From positions 39,594,650-39,658,649 of the forward strand of contig OX381715.1 of assembly GCA_947462335.1 (NCBI GenBank): a stretch of DNA of 64,000 bases. Direction: 5' to 3'. Source of the DNA: Harmothoe impar (lineage: Eukaryota; Annelida; Polychaeta; Phyllodocida; Polynoidae). Positions 9,923 through 18,949 of this stretch are shown here, in pieces. The notes under the pieces are model-generated. The model searched no databases. It was not told where the DNA came from and saw nothing but the letters and a program-made list of their open reading frames with translations. The position numbers and the translations under genes are program-made. The number at the start of each line of letters is the position of its first letter. The first letter of the stretch is position 1.

Positions 9923-11734
9923 ATGGGGCCGGCCAAACTAGGCGTCGGTATCAGACGCACGAGGGCCGTCACAAAGACCCCGGGCCATTCAAAGACCGGG
10001 GACAAGGCCCCATGGCCCGCCAGCATTGTCACAACGAGGAAGAAGGGGAAAAATCCTGCAGTCACCATCGACCCGACTGTTGGTAAAACCCCCGTCAAGA
10101 AGAAGGCCCCTTCAAAGACAAAGGCCCCCGACACTAAAAAGCCCGCGAAAACCGCCGCCGGCACGCGCCATGACACTTCAAAGGACCCGCCGACCACATC
10201 AAAGGACACCGGCCCCGACACGTCGAAGGTCGCCGGCAGATCCAACACCTCTCTCAGGGTATCTATCCTGGAGGAGGACCTCGGTGCCATGAAGAAGGAT
10301 GTCAGCTCTCTACACGCCAAGCTCGACTTCTTAATAGAGGATAAGTTGTCGAGCTCCGGCGCCCCGAGCACCCACAGCACCCTCCGCCGAAAGAGACCGG
10401 ACGAGAGCAGAGTCGCTGACGGGGAACGCAGCCGCGTCTCCCGGGAGCTGACCTCCCACCACCGGCCTCTCATCATCGACGACACCGCCATGTTCCCGAA
10501 GGCTGCCCAGATGCACGCAGCCCCGGGCGCCGCAGCATACATAGCACAGGAGCTTCAAAAGGAGCGCTTCAACCCACAGGCCTCAGACGGTAAAGTCATG
10601 TTTATGTCAAATCCTTTCCAGAAAAAGTTTGATGCCAAACCATACATGTTCCTAGACCGCCCTGGTTGCACAACTATAGGGGCATTGCTTCACATCGCGA
10701 AATGTATAGCACCTGCACGATTATTTATAGGCAGACTCCTCGACGCACTACGTTCATCCAAAAACAGATATGTCAGAATCTCAGGGGAAGTAAAGAAGGA
10801 CTTAGCATGGTTTAAGGAGCTCAGTGAATCATGGAATGGTGTGGGCCTCATCAAATCCACTCACTTCACACAGACACTTCATGTTGATGCCTGCCCTTCA
10901 GGCGTCGGGGGCACAAACCAGAGGTCGGCATACGCCGCACAGGTGTCACATAGAGATGATTGGGTGGATAATATATGCCACCTTGAGGCCGCGAATGTGG
11001 TCCTCGCACTACACACATTTGTTGAAGATAAAGACAGTGGCGGCCACATTCATGTATACTGTGATAATGAAGCCGCCGTTCAGGTGTTCTCAACAGGCAA
11101 AGGTAGAGACAATACACTACTGGACTGCGCTAGGGCGGCCTGGATGATTCAGGCTGTCTTCAATGTTTCAAGTTATGATCACATTCCAGGCAAGCATAAT
11201 GATTTCGCCGATGCCCTAAGTCGAGCCCACCTAAGTGATAAGTTCTATACAAGTGCCACATCTGAAATCAAAGACAGAAACCTCAATCTTGTCAATGTGT
11301 GTGATTACTTTCTCAAGCACCTCAACCCTGCTATGCATTCCAGATCCGGCCTTCGTCTGCCTGCAGCAAAGAGCAGCGTCACGCCAGGCGCGGTCCAGGG
11401 CAGCAGGCACCTTCAAGAACAGGAGGTCGACTGTAATCACATACATAGCATTCGCCTTCAACATGAGGTTCGACCCACAGTCCCCGAGCTACCAGGAGAT
11501 GTCAGCATACATCGAGTATGCATCCCTCACAGCAAAGTCACCGCGAACAATACTCAACAAGGTGGCACATGTGAGGGCGCACATGGCGTCAGCTGGGGTA
11601 AAGCTGGCACCATTCTTCCATCCCAAGGTCCTCGCGATGCTGGACGCTATAAAACGGGACAAGACATACGTCCCACGACCGAAACTGCCCGTCCCCATCT
11701 CACACCTCAACAGGTTGGCTTCAGACAGCCATAG
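9923..11734 (+). CDS. Gag-like protein fused in frame to RNase H (RT core missing)
   Basis: The 603-codon frame starts at an ATG (MGPAKLGVG). Residues 1-110 are very basic and Lys/Thr/Pro-rich, as in a nucleic-acid-binding Gag; residues about 110-140 may form a coiled coil. At about residue 253 the sequence switches to the region that follows the palm in DIRS-type RTs (GALLHIAKCIAPARLF), then RNase H. The four RNase H acids are visible: D322 (HVDACPSG), E355 (HLEAAN), D381 (YCDNEAA) and D430 (FADALSR). The YxDD-containing RT palm present in Ngaro-2 is absent, so an in-frame deletion has joined Gag to the end of RT. The last ~90 residues run out of the recombinase frame and are unlikely to be functional. 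In-cell role: RNA binding plus RNase H only. Confidence 0.75.
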   Translation: MGPAKLGVGIRRTRAVTKTPGHSKTGDKAPWPASIVTTRKKGKNPAVTIDPTVGKTPVKKKAPSKTKAPDTKKPAKTAAGTRHDTSKDPPTTSKDTGPDTSKVAGRSNTSLRVSILEEDLGAMKKDVSSLHAKLDFLIEDKLSSSGAPSTHSTLRRKRPDESRVADGERSRVSRELTSHHRPLIIDDTAMFPKAAQMHAAPGAAAYIAQELQKERFNPQASDGKVMFMSNPFQKKFDAKPYMFLDRPGCTTIGALLHIAKCIAPARLFIGRLLDALRSSKNRYVRISGEVKKDLAWFKELSESWNGVGLIKSTHFTQTLHVDACPSGVGGTNQRSAYAAQVSHRDDWVDNICHLEAANVVLALHTFVEDKDSGGHIHVYCDNEAAVQVFSTGKGRDNTLLDCARAAWMIQAVFNVSSYDHIPGKHNDFADALSRAHLSDKFYTSATSEIKDRNLNLVNVCDYFLKHLNPAMHSRSGLRLPAAKSSVTPGAVQGSRHLQEQEVDCNHIHSIRLQHEVRPTVPELPGDVSIHRVCIPHSKVTANNTQQGGTCEGAHGVSWGKAGTILPSQGPRDAGRYKTGQDIRPTTETARPHLTPQQVGFRQP

Positions 11735-12282
11735 TACTACTCCTATATCACGGTGCTATGAGACAGTCAGAGGCCCTCCCACCATCCGTGCAGATGTTCA
11801 ACGCTACTGTCCACCTCACAAGAGGCGACGTGAGACTCACAAAGGACTTTGGACTGGTTCGCATAAAGACTGCAAAGAACCTCCAATTATACGACCAGTA
11901 CCGGGAAGTGTCACTCTACTTAGCGCAAGAGACAAAGTACTGCCCGATAGCTGCGCTAAGGGCGGTCATTACAGACACCCCAACCACCCACAGCACAGAC
12001 CCAATGTTCATGTTTCAAGACTCTCGTCAACCAGTACCGGTAACATTCATGAACCGGGTCTGGCGCCAGACACTGCTCAAACTCAGGATCCCACCCGCCC
12101 CGTTCAGCTTACACTCACTCAGGAAGGCTGCGGCGACGGAAGCTCACAGGGCTGGCTGTACACATGAACAAATCAAGGACTTTGGTGGTTGGGCATCAGA
12201 TGCTTACAAGAACTATATAGTCCCACAACCATCTTCTGATGTATACCGTGCTGTATCACAAGCAATCAATGACAATGCATAG
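11295..12282 (+). pseudogene. Tyrosine recombinase of Ngaro-1, frameshifted
   Basis: The N-terminal SAM-like DNA-binding half is read in one frame (from about 11400, with TFKNRRSTVITYIAFAFNM, to about 11715, PVPISHLNRL). The catalytic half is read in the next frame and ends at TAG 12280-12282. The junction lies between about 11703 and 11757. In the second frame the helix LQTAIVLLLYHGAMRQSEAL carries the first catalytic Arg (MRQSE). H and R follow in HSLRK (His at 12112) and the nucleophile Tyr is in SDAYKNYI (12205 or 12214). All active-site residues survive, but one frameshift separates the two domains. The 5' part overlaps the RNase H ORF, as is usual in these elements. The enzyme would insert the circular DNA copy into the genome. 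Confidence 0.75.
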
Positions 12283-12353
12283 ATCAAATCAAATCAAGGT
12301 TCTTTTATCCCACCCTCCCACTCCCATACTCACAATTTTCTTGGCAGGTTTGG

Positions 12354-13453
12354 CCCTTATTTTACCAATCAATTGTACCTATACATGTATATTGTTATTA
12401 TTATCTATTATTATGGTTGTTACTACTAAATCACAACCGGTAAAATTTGTTATACCTACTACAAATGATAAATTTTATAACCCAAGCCTGCCTCATGTTC
12501 ATACATTAACAGTAAGTGGTTTAGTAATGGGGAGTTCATTGCCCCGGATGGGGAAAATGAAACGTCATTACTGACACGGTGTCCACTACCTCACCGCCAC
12601 CCACAGCCTCATTTCCACACTAATAGCCACAGTCGGCTCACCTGTACTTCTCCTACTCATATCAATTCTCACCATCGTACACTACACATCGACTTAAATT
12701 TGTCCCACCCACTCACACCTATTATAAATCATACTGTTATCAATATTATCCATAATCATCTTATAAATCAATGAGGTTTCACCCATGTTCTTATAAATCA
12801 CCCTTATACCTTTTACCCTTATTTTACCAATCAATTGTACCTATACATGTATATTGTTATTATTATTTATTATTATGGTTGTTACTACTAAATCACAACC
12901 GGTAAAATTTGTTATACCTACTACAAATGATAAATTTTATAACCCAAGCCTGCCTCATGTTCATACATTAACAGTAAGTGGTTTAGTAATGGGGAGTTCA
13001 TTGCCCCGGATGGGGAAAATGAAACGTCATTACTGACACGGTGTCCACTACCTCACCGCCACCTACAGCCTCATTTCCACACTAATAGCCACAGTCGGCT
13101 CACCTGTACTTCTCCTACTCATATCAATTCTCACCGTCGTACACTACACATCGACTTAAATTTGTCCCACCCACCCACACCTATTATAAATCATACTGTT
13201 ATCAATATTATCCATAATCATCTTATAAATCAATGAGGTTTCACCCATGTTCTTATAAATCACCCTTATACCTTTTACCCTTATTTTACCAATCAATTGT
13301 ACCTATACATGTATATTGTTATTATTATTTATTATTATGGTTGTTACTACTAAATCACAACCGGTAAAATTTGTTATACCTATTACAAATAATAAATTTT
13401 ATAACCCAAGCCTGCCTCATGTTCATACATTAACAGTAAGTGGTTTAGTAATG
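12354..13453 (+). repeat. Expanded 3' split direct repeat B1-A2-B2-A3-B3 of Ngaro-1
   Basis: A 462-bp unit is tandemly repeated. B copies start at 12354, 12816 and 13278; A copies start at about 12527 and 12989, with the final junction at 13450. Canonical Ngaro/PAT elements end in B1-A2-B2; here one extra A-B unit is present. The copies differ at only a few sites (for example CACCGTCGTAC against CACCATCGTAC), so the expansion is recent relative to the rest of the window. A 60-105 codon frame seen in each copy (ending MGKMKRHY) is simply repeat DNA. Confidence 0.9.
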
Positions 13454-13697
13454 ACACATACACACAGAAAAGAAGTAGAATCATTGTGAGTTGATCACTG
13501 AGGCAACTCTCCCTAGGACTCTGAGGTGACTTCCTAACATTAGCAGGACTCTAAAATAACTCTATAATGACTCCTATCCTAAGACTCCCTAATGATTGGG
13601 AGTCACTTTAGAGTCCTGGGGAGAGTTACCTCAGTGATCGGGGCTGGACTCCCATCTGAGAGTTACAGTGATTCTACTTCTTCACTCTGTGTTCTAG
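13454..13697. mobile_element. Palindromic MITE abutting Ngaro-1
   Basis: The left end ACACAGAAAAGAAGTAGAATC (about 13463-13484) is the inverse of GATTCTACTTCTTCACTCTG (13671-13690). Inner arms continue as TGATCACTGAGGCAACTCTCC against GGAGAGTTACCTCAGTGATC. The arms are long and the spacer short, so the element would fold into one stem. It begins directly after the Ngaro-1 3' border, which suggests that Ngaro-1 inserted at or beside its end. Confidence 0.65.
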
Positions 13698-15340
13698 GAC
13701 AGAAATAGGTTCATGCAATTTTAATACATTTTTTCCTCAAATTATATTTTCATGTCTTTACTATATGCTTCAATTCTGGGATGGATTTGTTGCGTTTTGC
13801 AACGAAACTCTTCATATATACTCATGGGAGCTTTACTTTTTGCAAATATTACATCAAAATCCAAATTTAATTATTTGCAAGCTTGGGTAAAGGCAAAGTG
13901 CAGCATGGTCTAATTTTTATGTCCGTATGTTAAATCAGAGCAGTCTTCCACTGAAAATTACTGTGAGGATAGAGGGAACCATTTCAAGATCGCACTACTG
14001 TGAAGGCACTATTCTACACATCATTCTCAATGATACCATGAGCTGCTAAAAGCAGCCAACAAAAGTGGTAACTGCTGTAATTAAACCAATGTTACCCAGC
14101 ACTGCCAGTCCTCTCCATGCTTCATATTTTATGAAGGCCCCATTTTCTGCAAAAATGTAGAAGCTCCAGTGCAAAGAGGATTACCTCTGAAATATTTTAA
14201 CTTCAAAGTGAAAAGTTTCAAAGAGATTATGTGTAACCAGTTTCCCAATATCGGCAACATTGGCAAACATGATTCATACTAGTTTATGTGAAAGCACTAG
14301 AATCACTACTCAGAAGAGCTTAGCTGTACTGATTTTGCTGATGCACCAAATTAATTTAATGTATGGAAAAAAGGGATATGTGAGCGTAGGTGAAGCGGAA
14401 TAATCAATTTAGCAATGAGCAATGGTGAATAAATCAAACTGGATACATGACTCCCCTTGCCTGCTTATATAGCACTATTTTTTTGAATAAATTTATAGAC
14501 CGATAATTCATGTAAATGTATGACATGTTCTGCCATTATGGTCAGGTAAATATATACATATATATAACAATTTAAACTTGTTGGTATTTCCTTGCGGTAC
14601 ATTATAATATGATATAAATGATTCAAATATATATATATATATATATATAGGTTTTCCATGTAACGTCCGACACTCTCAAGAAGGGCACTCAATGGAGTCT
14701 ATATACAGTTTGTATGCTCATAATTTGTTCTCATCTTTATGTCATTTGGTTTGAGGGGTTGTTGGAATTGAAGAATGATATACTTTACTTTCTAGGTTGA
14801 CCTAATTTTAGGGTCAGCCTTGGACATTTAGATTTAAGTATGAGGAGCTGCACTTGCAGTGAACATATATGCATAGTGTTAGAATAGGGACTTTGTGGGA
14901 AATTCAGTTGAGTGTACATAAAAATATTGTGTATTGTCACTCAGTCTGTGGTCTTGGTGATGCAGCCCTGCTAATTCAATATATAGCTTTATTTGCTGAC
15001 CACAATTTTGCTGTCTGCCAAACATATGTGCAGTGCAAGGTAAAACTCTATATGAGGCTCTTTATTCCTTGTATAGGTTTTATGTTCACCTGATCGGTCA
15101 TCCAGTTGGTAAATTTATACCAAGATATTAAGACCATCCTCATGTCATTTTAGTACCTATGCCATTCTGCAAGTGGAGCCTGACACATGCTTAATGTATT
15201 CTTATACATCAATGTTATTGTATAGACTATAATACTTATGACATTATCCAGCTCAAAGAAACAGACAATATCATGACGGCATGACCCAGAAATTACAGCC
15301 CATATTGTGACCTGCGTCTATAACACCCCACAACTTATAT
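13698..15340. other. Non-coding stretch with dispersed repeat and short (AT)n
   Basis: The segment 13796-13960 resembles 7715-7900. A short (AT)12 tract lies at 14627-14649. No gene was recognised. Confidence 0.45.
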
Positions 15341-15916
15341 AATGGTGACCACAAGTGGAGCTAACTGTTTGCACATCATGTCACTCAATGTGTATGGCAC
15401 CATTATAGTAGGGCCAATTGCAGCAGGATACAGGAGGTAATCAGGGGGTGGACAGGGAGGATGACATTGTGTACGCTTGTGACACCCACACCCTCACCAA
15501 CCCAATACACTAACCCCCTTGCCCTCTCACATCCTCTAGACAAAACTCCACACACCACAACATACTGTGCCCACCACCATTCAAATATAAACACAATATT
15601 TCATGCTAAGCCTCTCGCAGATTAAGGGACCTTTCACACATCACTTTCACTATCACTTCATCAGTATCAATGCCCAGCAATACAGTGTTTGAGACCCCCT
15701 TTTCGGAGACTAACTGGTGTCTAGATGATAATACCCACAACCAGGGCTGCCAATCTCTTAGATAATTGGGGAGTAACAAGATAGACACTAGAGTACTAAT
15801 GAACCTTTGCATATAGATTGATATCATTTTTCCATATACTGGTCTAGTTCTACAGTTGTCAATGCACACATGAAGTAGTATCTAATCTCTTACTTGGGTC
15901 TGTTGAGTGTTATGCA
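15341..15916. repeat. Segmental duplication D1, copy 2
   Basis: This is the partner of the block at 1-432, in direct orientation. It is longer because it holds about 100 bp at 15440-15590 that are reduced in copy 1. Similarity fades shortly before the exon at 15998, although both copies are followed by a TTTTTACTTT-type splice-acceptor tract. Confidence 0.75.
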
Positions 15917-15997
15917 ATGAACATACTTTTTGTGATAATATTCTAGTAAGAATATGTCATGTTAATGATTACATTGTGCTTTTTACTTTCTTTGCAG

Positions 15998-16041
15998 TCT
16001 GGGATTATACGAAATAGACTGGTTTAAGATTCAGCACAAAG
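15998..16041 (+). CDS. Candidate 44-nt internal exon of an unidentified gene
   Basis: A strong acceptor (pyrimidine-rich CTTTTTACTTTCTTTGCAG ending at 15997) is followed 44 nt later by a strong donor (AAAG|GTGAGT, intron from 16042). Only one of the three frames is open: one leading base, then 14 codons reading LGLYEIDWFKIQHK, then one trailing base. The exon is therefore asymmetric and needs neighbours in matching phase. The combination of consensus borders and a protein-like peptide is better than chance, but I do not recognise the protein. Flanking exons are not obvious; an adjacent intron would hold Ngaro-2. Confidence 0.5.
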
Positions 16042-17479
16042 GTGAGTATTGATGACTTAAACTTTTTCCTTTTAAATTGTATAATTTAAAACAGTTTTTC
16101 CCAGGTGAATAGCTGAATAATTATGCCTTCAGAATAGCTAAGAACATTGACCCGTCAAACCTGCATATAAATTACAGCCTTACATAGCAGTTAGATGCAG
16201 AAAAATGGGAAACCTTGGTGCACCATCTCGTTTGAGGGATACCAGGGGCTAAAGTCATGTGACATAGCTGTTAGTCTCATCCAGTGCCATCTGACATCCA
16301 CAACCATTAGGGTGTATTGTGCCTCAACCCACACTGCTCTTTCACCTAACCTGCCCCTGAACAAGGACCTGCAACCACACTATCATGATGAGCCGACATT
16401 TCCCCCATACAGTCTACAGAAAGAAATTGTGTTCATACTAGAACATGGACATATTGCTACCCAAGGTGAAATGGTCCTTAATTAGGATAAGCTACAATGG
16501 CAGTCATTTGATTTAAAGGGCATTTGTGCTCATACAGGCCCCCATAGTTCATTTAGAAGTCAGGCACCTACGGCAACATGTTGGTCATGTTACCTACCTG
16601 CGGCACTGCCTGATACCCTTTATATTCTTCTGTATAGTCAATTCATTTTACTAATTTCACTGAACATTGCTGGATTTGTATTCAAGTGTACATCAAGTCT
16701 CACAAGGCTGGATATAACAAACCACTGTTGCAATCCGTGATGTAAAACATCTGAGTATTCAAAGGAAAACATTCAAGCTTTACATATTACAATGCACCAT
16801 CACCTTTACCCTTTAAGCTAGAGGAGAAGGACTGCTGCAGGGGGAAGGAAGAGTTTTTTACCCTCTGATGTATGAAGGTAGTTTTCTCGCTGGCCTGTAG
16901 TTGTTGGGTAACCACCAATGTCCTATCTGTTTGTAATCAATCTTCTATTAAGTGCAGTCAAATTGACCAGACCTTGACAAGGATTGATCACCCTGTGAAG
17001 GGGGTCTGTAATAGGTGGGTAGTGCCTAAAGGGCAGGGAGGTGTTATCAAAGCTATTCACTTGTTCAATATACCAATACTTGTATGAATCAAATTTGGGA
17101 TTGAATGGCAGATGTATGATGGATGCTACAGGCTTAATGATGATCTGAGGCAACATGATATGAATGACATGACTGTGACTTGTGACCTTCCCATATCATA
17201 AATTATTGATGGATATATGTGTTGGTAACTTAAAGGTGTTAAAAGGGAGGGGGCTACGTGGACGCAACAGGGTGAGGTTATGTTGGTGCTAAAGGTTACA
17301 TGGGAGCTGTAAGAGCTAAGGTTAGGACATCATCAACAGCAGGCGAAGTGGTTCCTAGGATGCACATTCAATACAAAGAACTTATACCAGTGTCTACAAT
17401 TTTTCTCAATGTCAGAAAAGAGGCATATAGAAAAATGGCCTGTTGAACCCTTTTATTAAATTCCAATTAAAAATGCATG
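16042..17479. other. Probable intron or intergenic DNA
   Basis: No gene is supported. A 96-codon plus-strand frame at 16195-16485 has neither splice-like borders nor a recognisable motif. Confidence 0.4.
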
Positions 17480-18205
17480 TGTATTGACAGCTAAATGGTT
17501 TGCTGTATCAGAGCTTTATCCTCCTAGAAAAGAATAGCCAGCAATTATATTGCTGCACTGTCACTACACAACCTGTAGTCCTGTTATATAAGCAGCCATG
17601 CACAGTCTGCCAGTCAGAGTGTCAGAGGCCAGTGAGTGAGATATTTAAATTTCATGCAGGACAGTGCTCCTCTGATTTTATATGAGAGTTTTTGGCGCTC
17701 AGTACTTTTTTTCCCTTTTGATGGTCGGTTGGGTGGCGTAGGAACTACTGATTGTTCCCGACTATGTCCTATTCTGCATACTAAGACCTGTAGTTCTGGT
17801 TTGTCATGAGATGAGGATACTATTCTTATCTCTAAACCTCCAGAAGATTTCATCATGTTGCCCAGACCACTGTTCTAGATTGTTTGGTGTCCATTGCATA
17901 AATATGTTGGTTAATCCTTGTATACCTTTTTATATATCACTTTTTGTTAGAACTCATCTGACTGAAATAATGATATTCACAACTGCCCCCTAACATATAA
18001 TATATTATGTTCTTGAATCTACACGACTTAGTCATACTTCTTATACTAAACATGTCAAAAAAAGTATAAATAACTCTGTGTTTTCTAATATGAAAAAAAC
18101 AATGATTAAGTAATCAATTAATGTGTCACACTTGGTTGCTGCAGTGGGGCAATAAAAAAGCTCTGTAAAGTGCAAATCTGACACTGCTGGTCTGAGATTA
18201 ATGTC
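17480..18205. repeat. Segmental duplication D2, copy 1
   Basis: This stretch aligns with 25740-26640 in direct orientation, with indels. Landmarks shared by both are CATGCACAGTCTGCCA, TTTCATGCAGGACAGTGCT, AGACCTGTAGTTC, and a downstream GGTTGCTGCA...AAGTGC...CTGACACTGC block. The two copies flank Ngaro-2 at 18769-23939. Small frames in the two copies are not conserved with each other. Confidence 0.8.
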
Positions 18206-18768
18206 TAGTCAGCCTACTGAATGTATAAGCTCATCATGTTCCCACTGTTCAAAGATTCCACTATATTTTTCATTATCTCCTTCCATTACCCATATGGGGT
18301 GATCAAAGGTAGGCCATTTATTAAATGCATAAAAGAAGATAACTCGTATGCCAACATAACCTTCACATGCCCACTACTGTTAAGTGAGGTGACCAAAAAT
18401 GGACTGCCTCACCCCTCTTCTCTCTACCATGGTTCAGCCTGTGCCCTTGTCTAGTCTCAGTAGGCTAGGTGTCCTATAGTTGTAATTTCACCCATCCAGG
18501 TAGGTAATCAGTAGCTATGGGCAGGGAAGGCCAGACCAAGAGCATTGGAGAGTGGGGTTGTGATAGACCGGGTCATTATTGCATCAATATGGGCACATAT
18601 TTACTCCAAAGTGCCCATATTTGCTAAGAGTGCACAGAAAACATAACAGCTTAGTTACTCTTATTTATTGTTTCCTCAACTGAAAGTTAAAGGGGGCATA
18701 TTAATGGTTGAGTGTATTGCCTATAGGTGATCTTATACAGAAGCTGTAGTACTGAGAGGTCAACAAAT
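18206..18768. other. Non-coding stretch 5' of Ngaro-2
   Basis: No gene or repeat was recognised. It ends in CAACAAAT, the 5' flank of the Ngaro-2 insertion. Confidence 0.4.
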
Positions 18769-18771
18769 AAT

Positions 18772-18897
18772 GACATGGACTAGTCAACTAGTACTACTAT
18801 TAATCAACAGGGGGTGTTACCAGCTCTCCCGCCAGTGACGCAGTGACGTCACTGCCGGCCTGCTACACCTTCAATCATGGACATTTAAAAAGATTCT
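18772..18897 (+). repeat. Ngaro-2 repeat A1
   Basis: The repeat starts GACATGGACTAGTCAACTAG and runs through GTGACGTCACTGCCGG to ATGGACATTTAAAA. Its partner A2 is at 23697-23822 with only a few differences. It contains a perfect TGACGTCA (CRE-type) site, also kept in A2, which may act in its promoter. Confidence 0.9.
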
Positions 18898-18904
18898 TGG
18901 TGAG

Positions 18905-18945
18905 AATCGCCTCTATATCGCCTCTATATCGCCTCTATATCGCCT
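18905..18945 (+). repeat. 11-bp tandem repeat in the Ngaro-2 leader
   Basis: ATCGCCTCTAT is repeated about 3.7 times immediately upstream of the gag ATG at 18950. It is a short leader repeat of unknown role, possibly from replication slippage. Confidence 0.9.
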
Positions 18946-18949
18946 CAAA

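Larger units (their letters stand above)
9603..13453 (+). mobile_element. Ngaro/PAT-like tyrosine-recombinase retrotransposon (Ngaro-1), RT-deleted
   Basis: The order is A1 - Gag/RNase H ORF - tyrosine recombinase - B1-A2-B2-A3-B3. Split direct repeats of this kind define the PAT and Ngaro groups of DIRS-order retroelements. The element is only about 3.85 kb because the fingers and palm of the reverse transcriptase are missing. The 5' border reads AATG|GGGAGTTC and the 3' border AATG|ACACA; the internal B/A junctions read AATGGGGAG, so AATG is the likely crossover site and there is no target-site duplication. It cannot transpose on its own as read. Confidence 0.85.

Noticed and set aside
9901..10542. 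213-codon minus-strand ORF opposite Ngaro-1 gag
   Set aside because: It is the antisense shadow of a GC-rich, Lys/Pro-rich coding region; it has no motif and no independent signals.
12239..13036. Repeated 60-111 codon ORF ending MGKMKRHY in the Ngaro-1 terminal repeats
   Set aside because: It is identical in each copy only because the DNA repeat is recent; it crosses the B/A junction.
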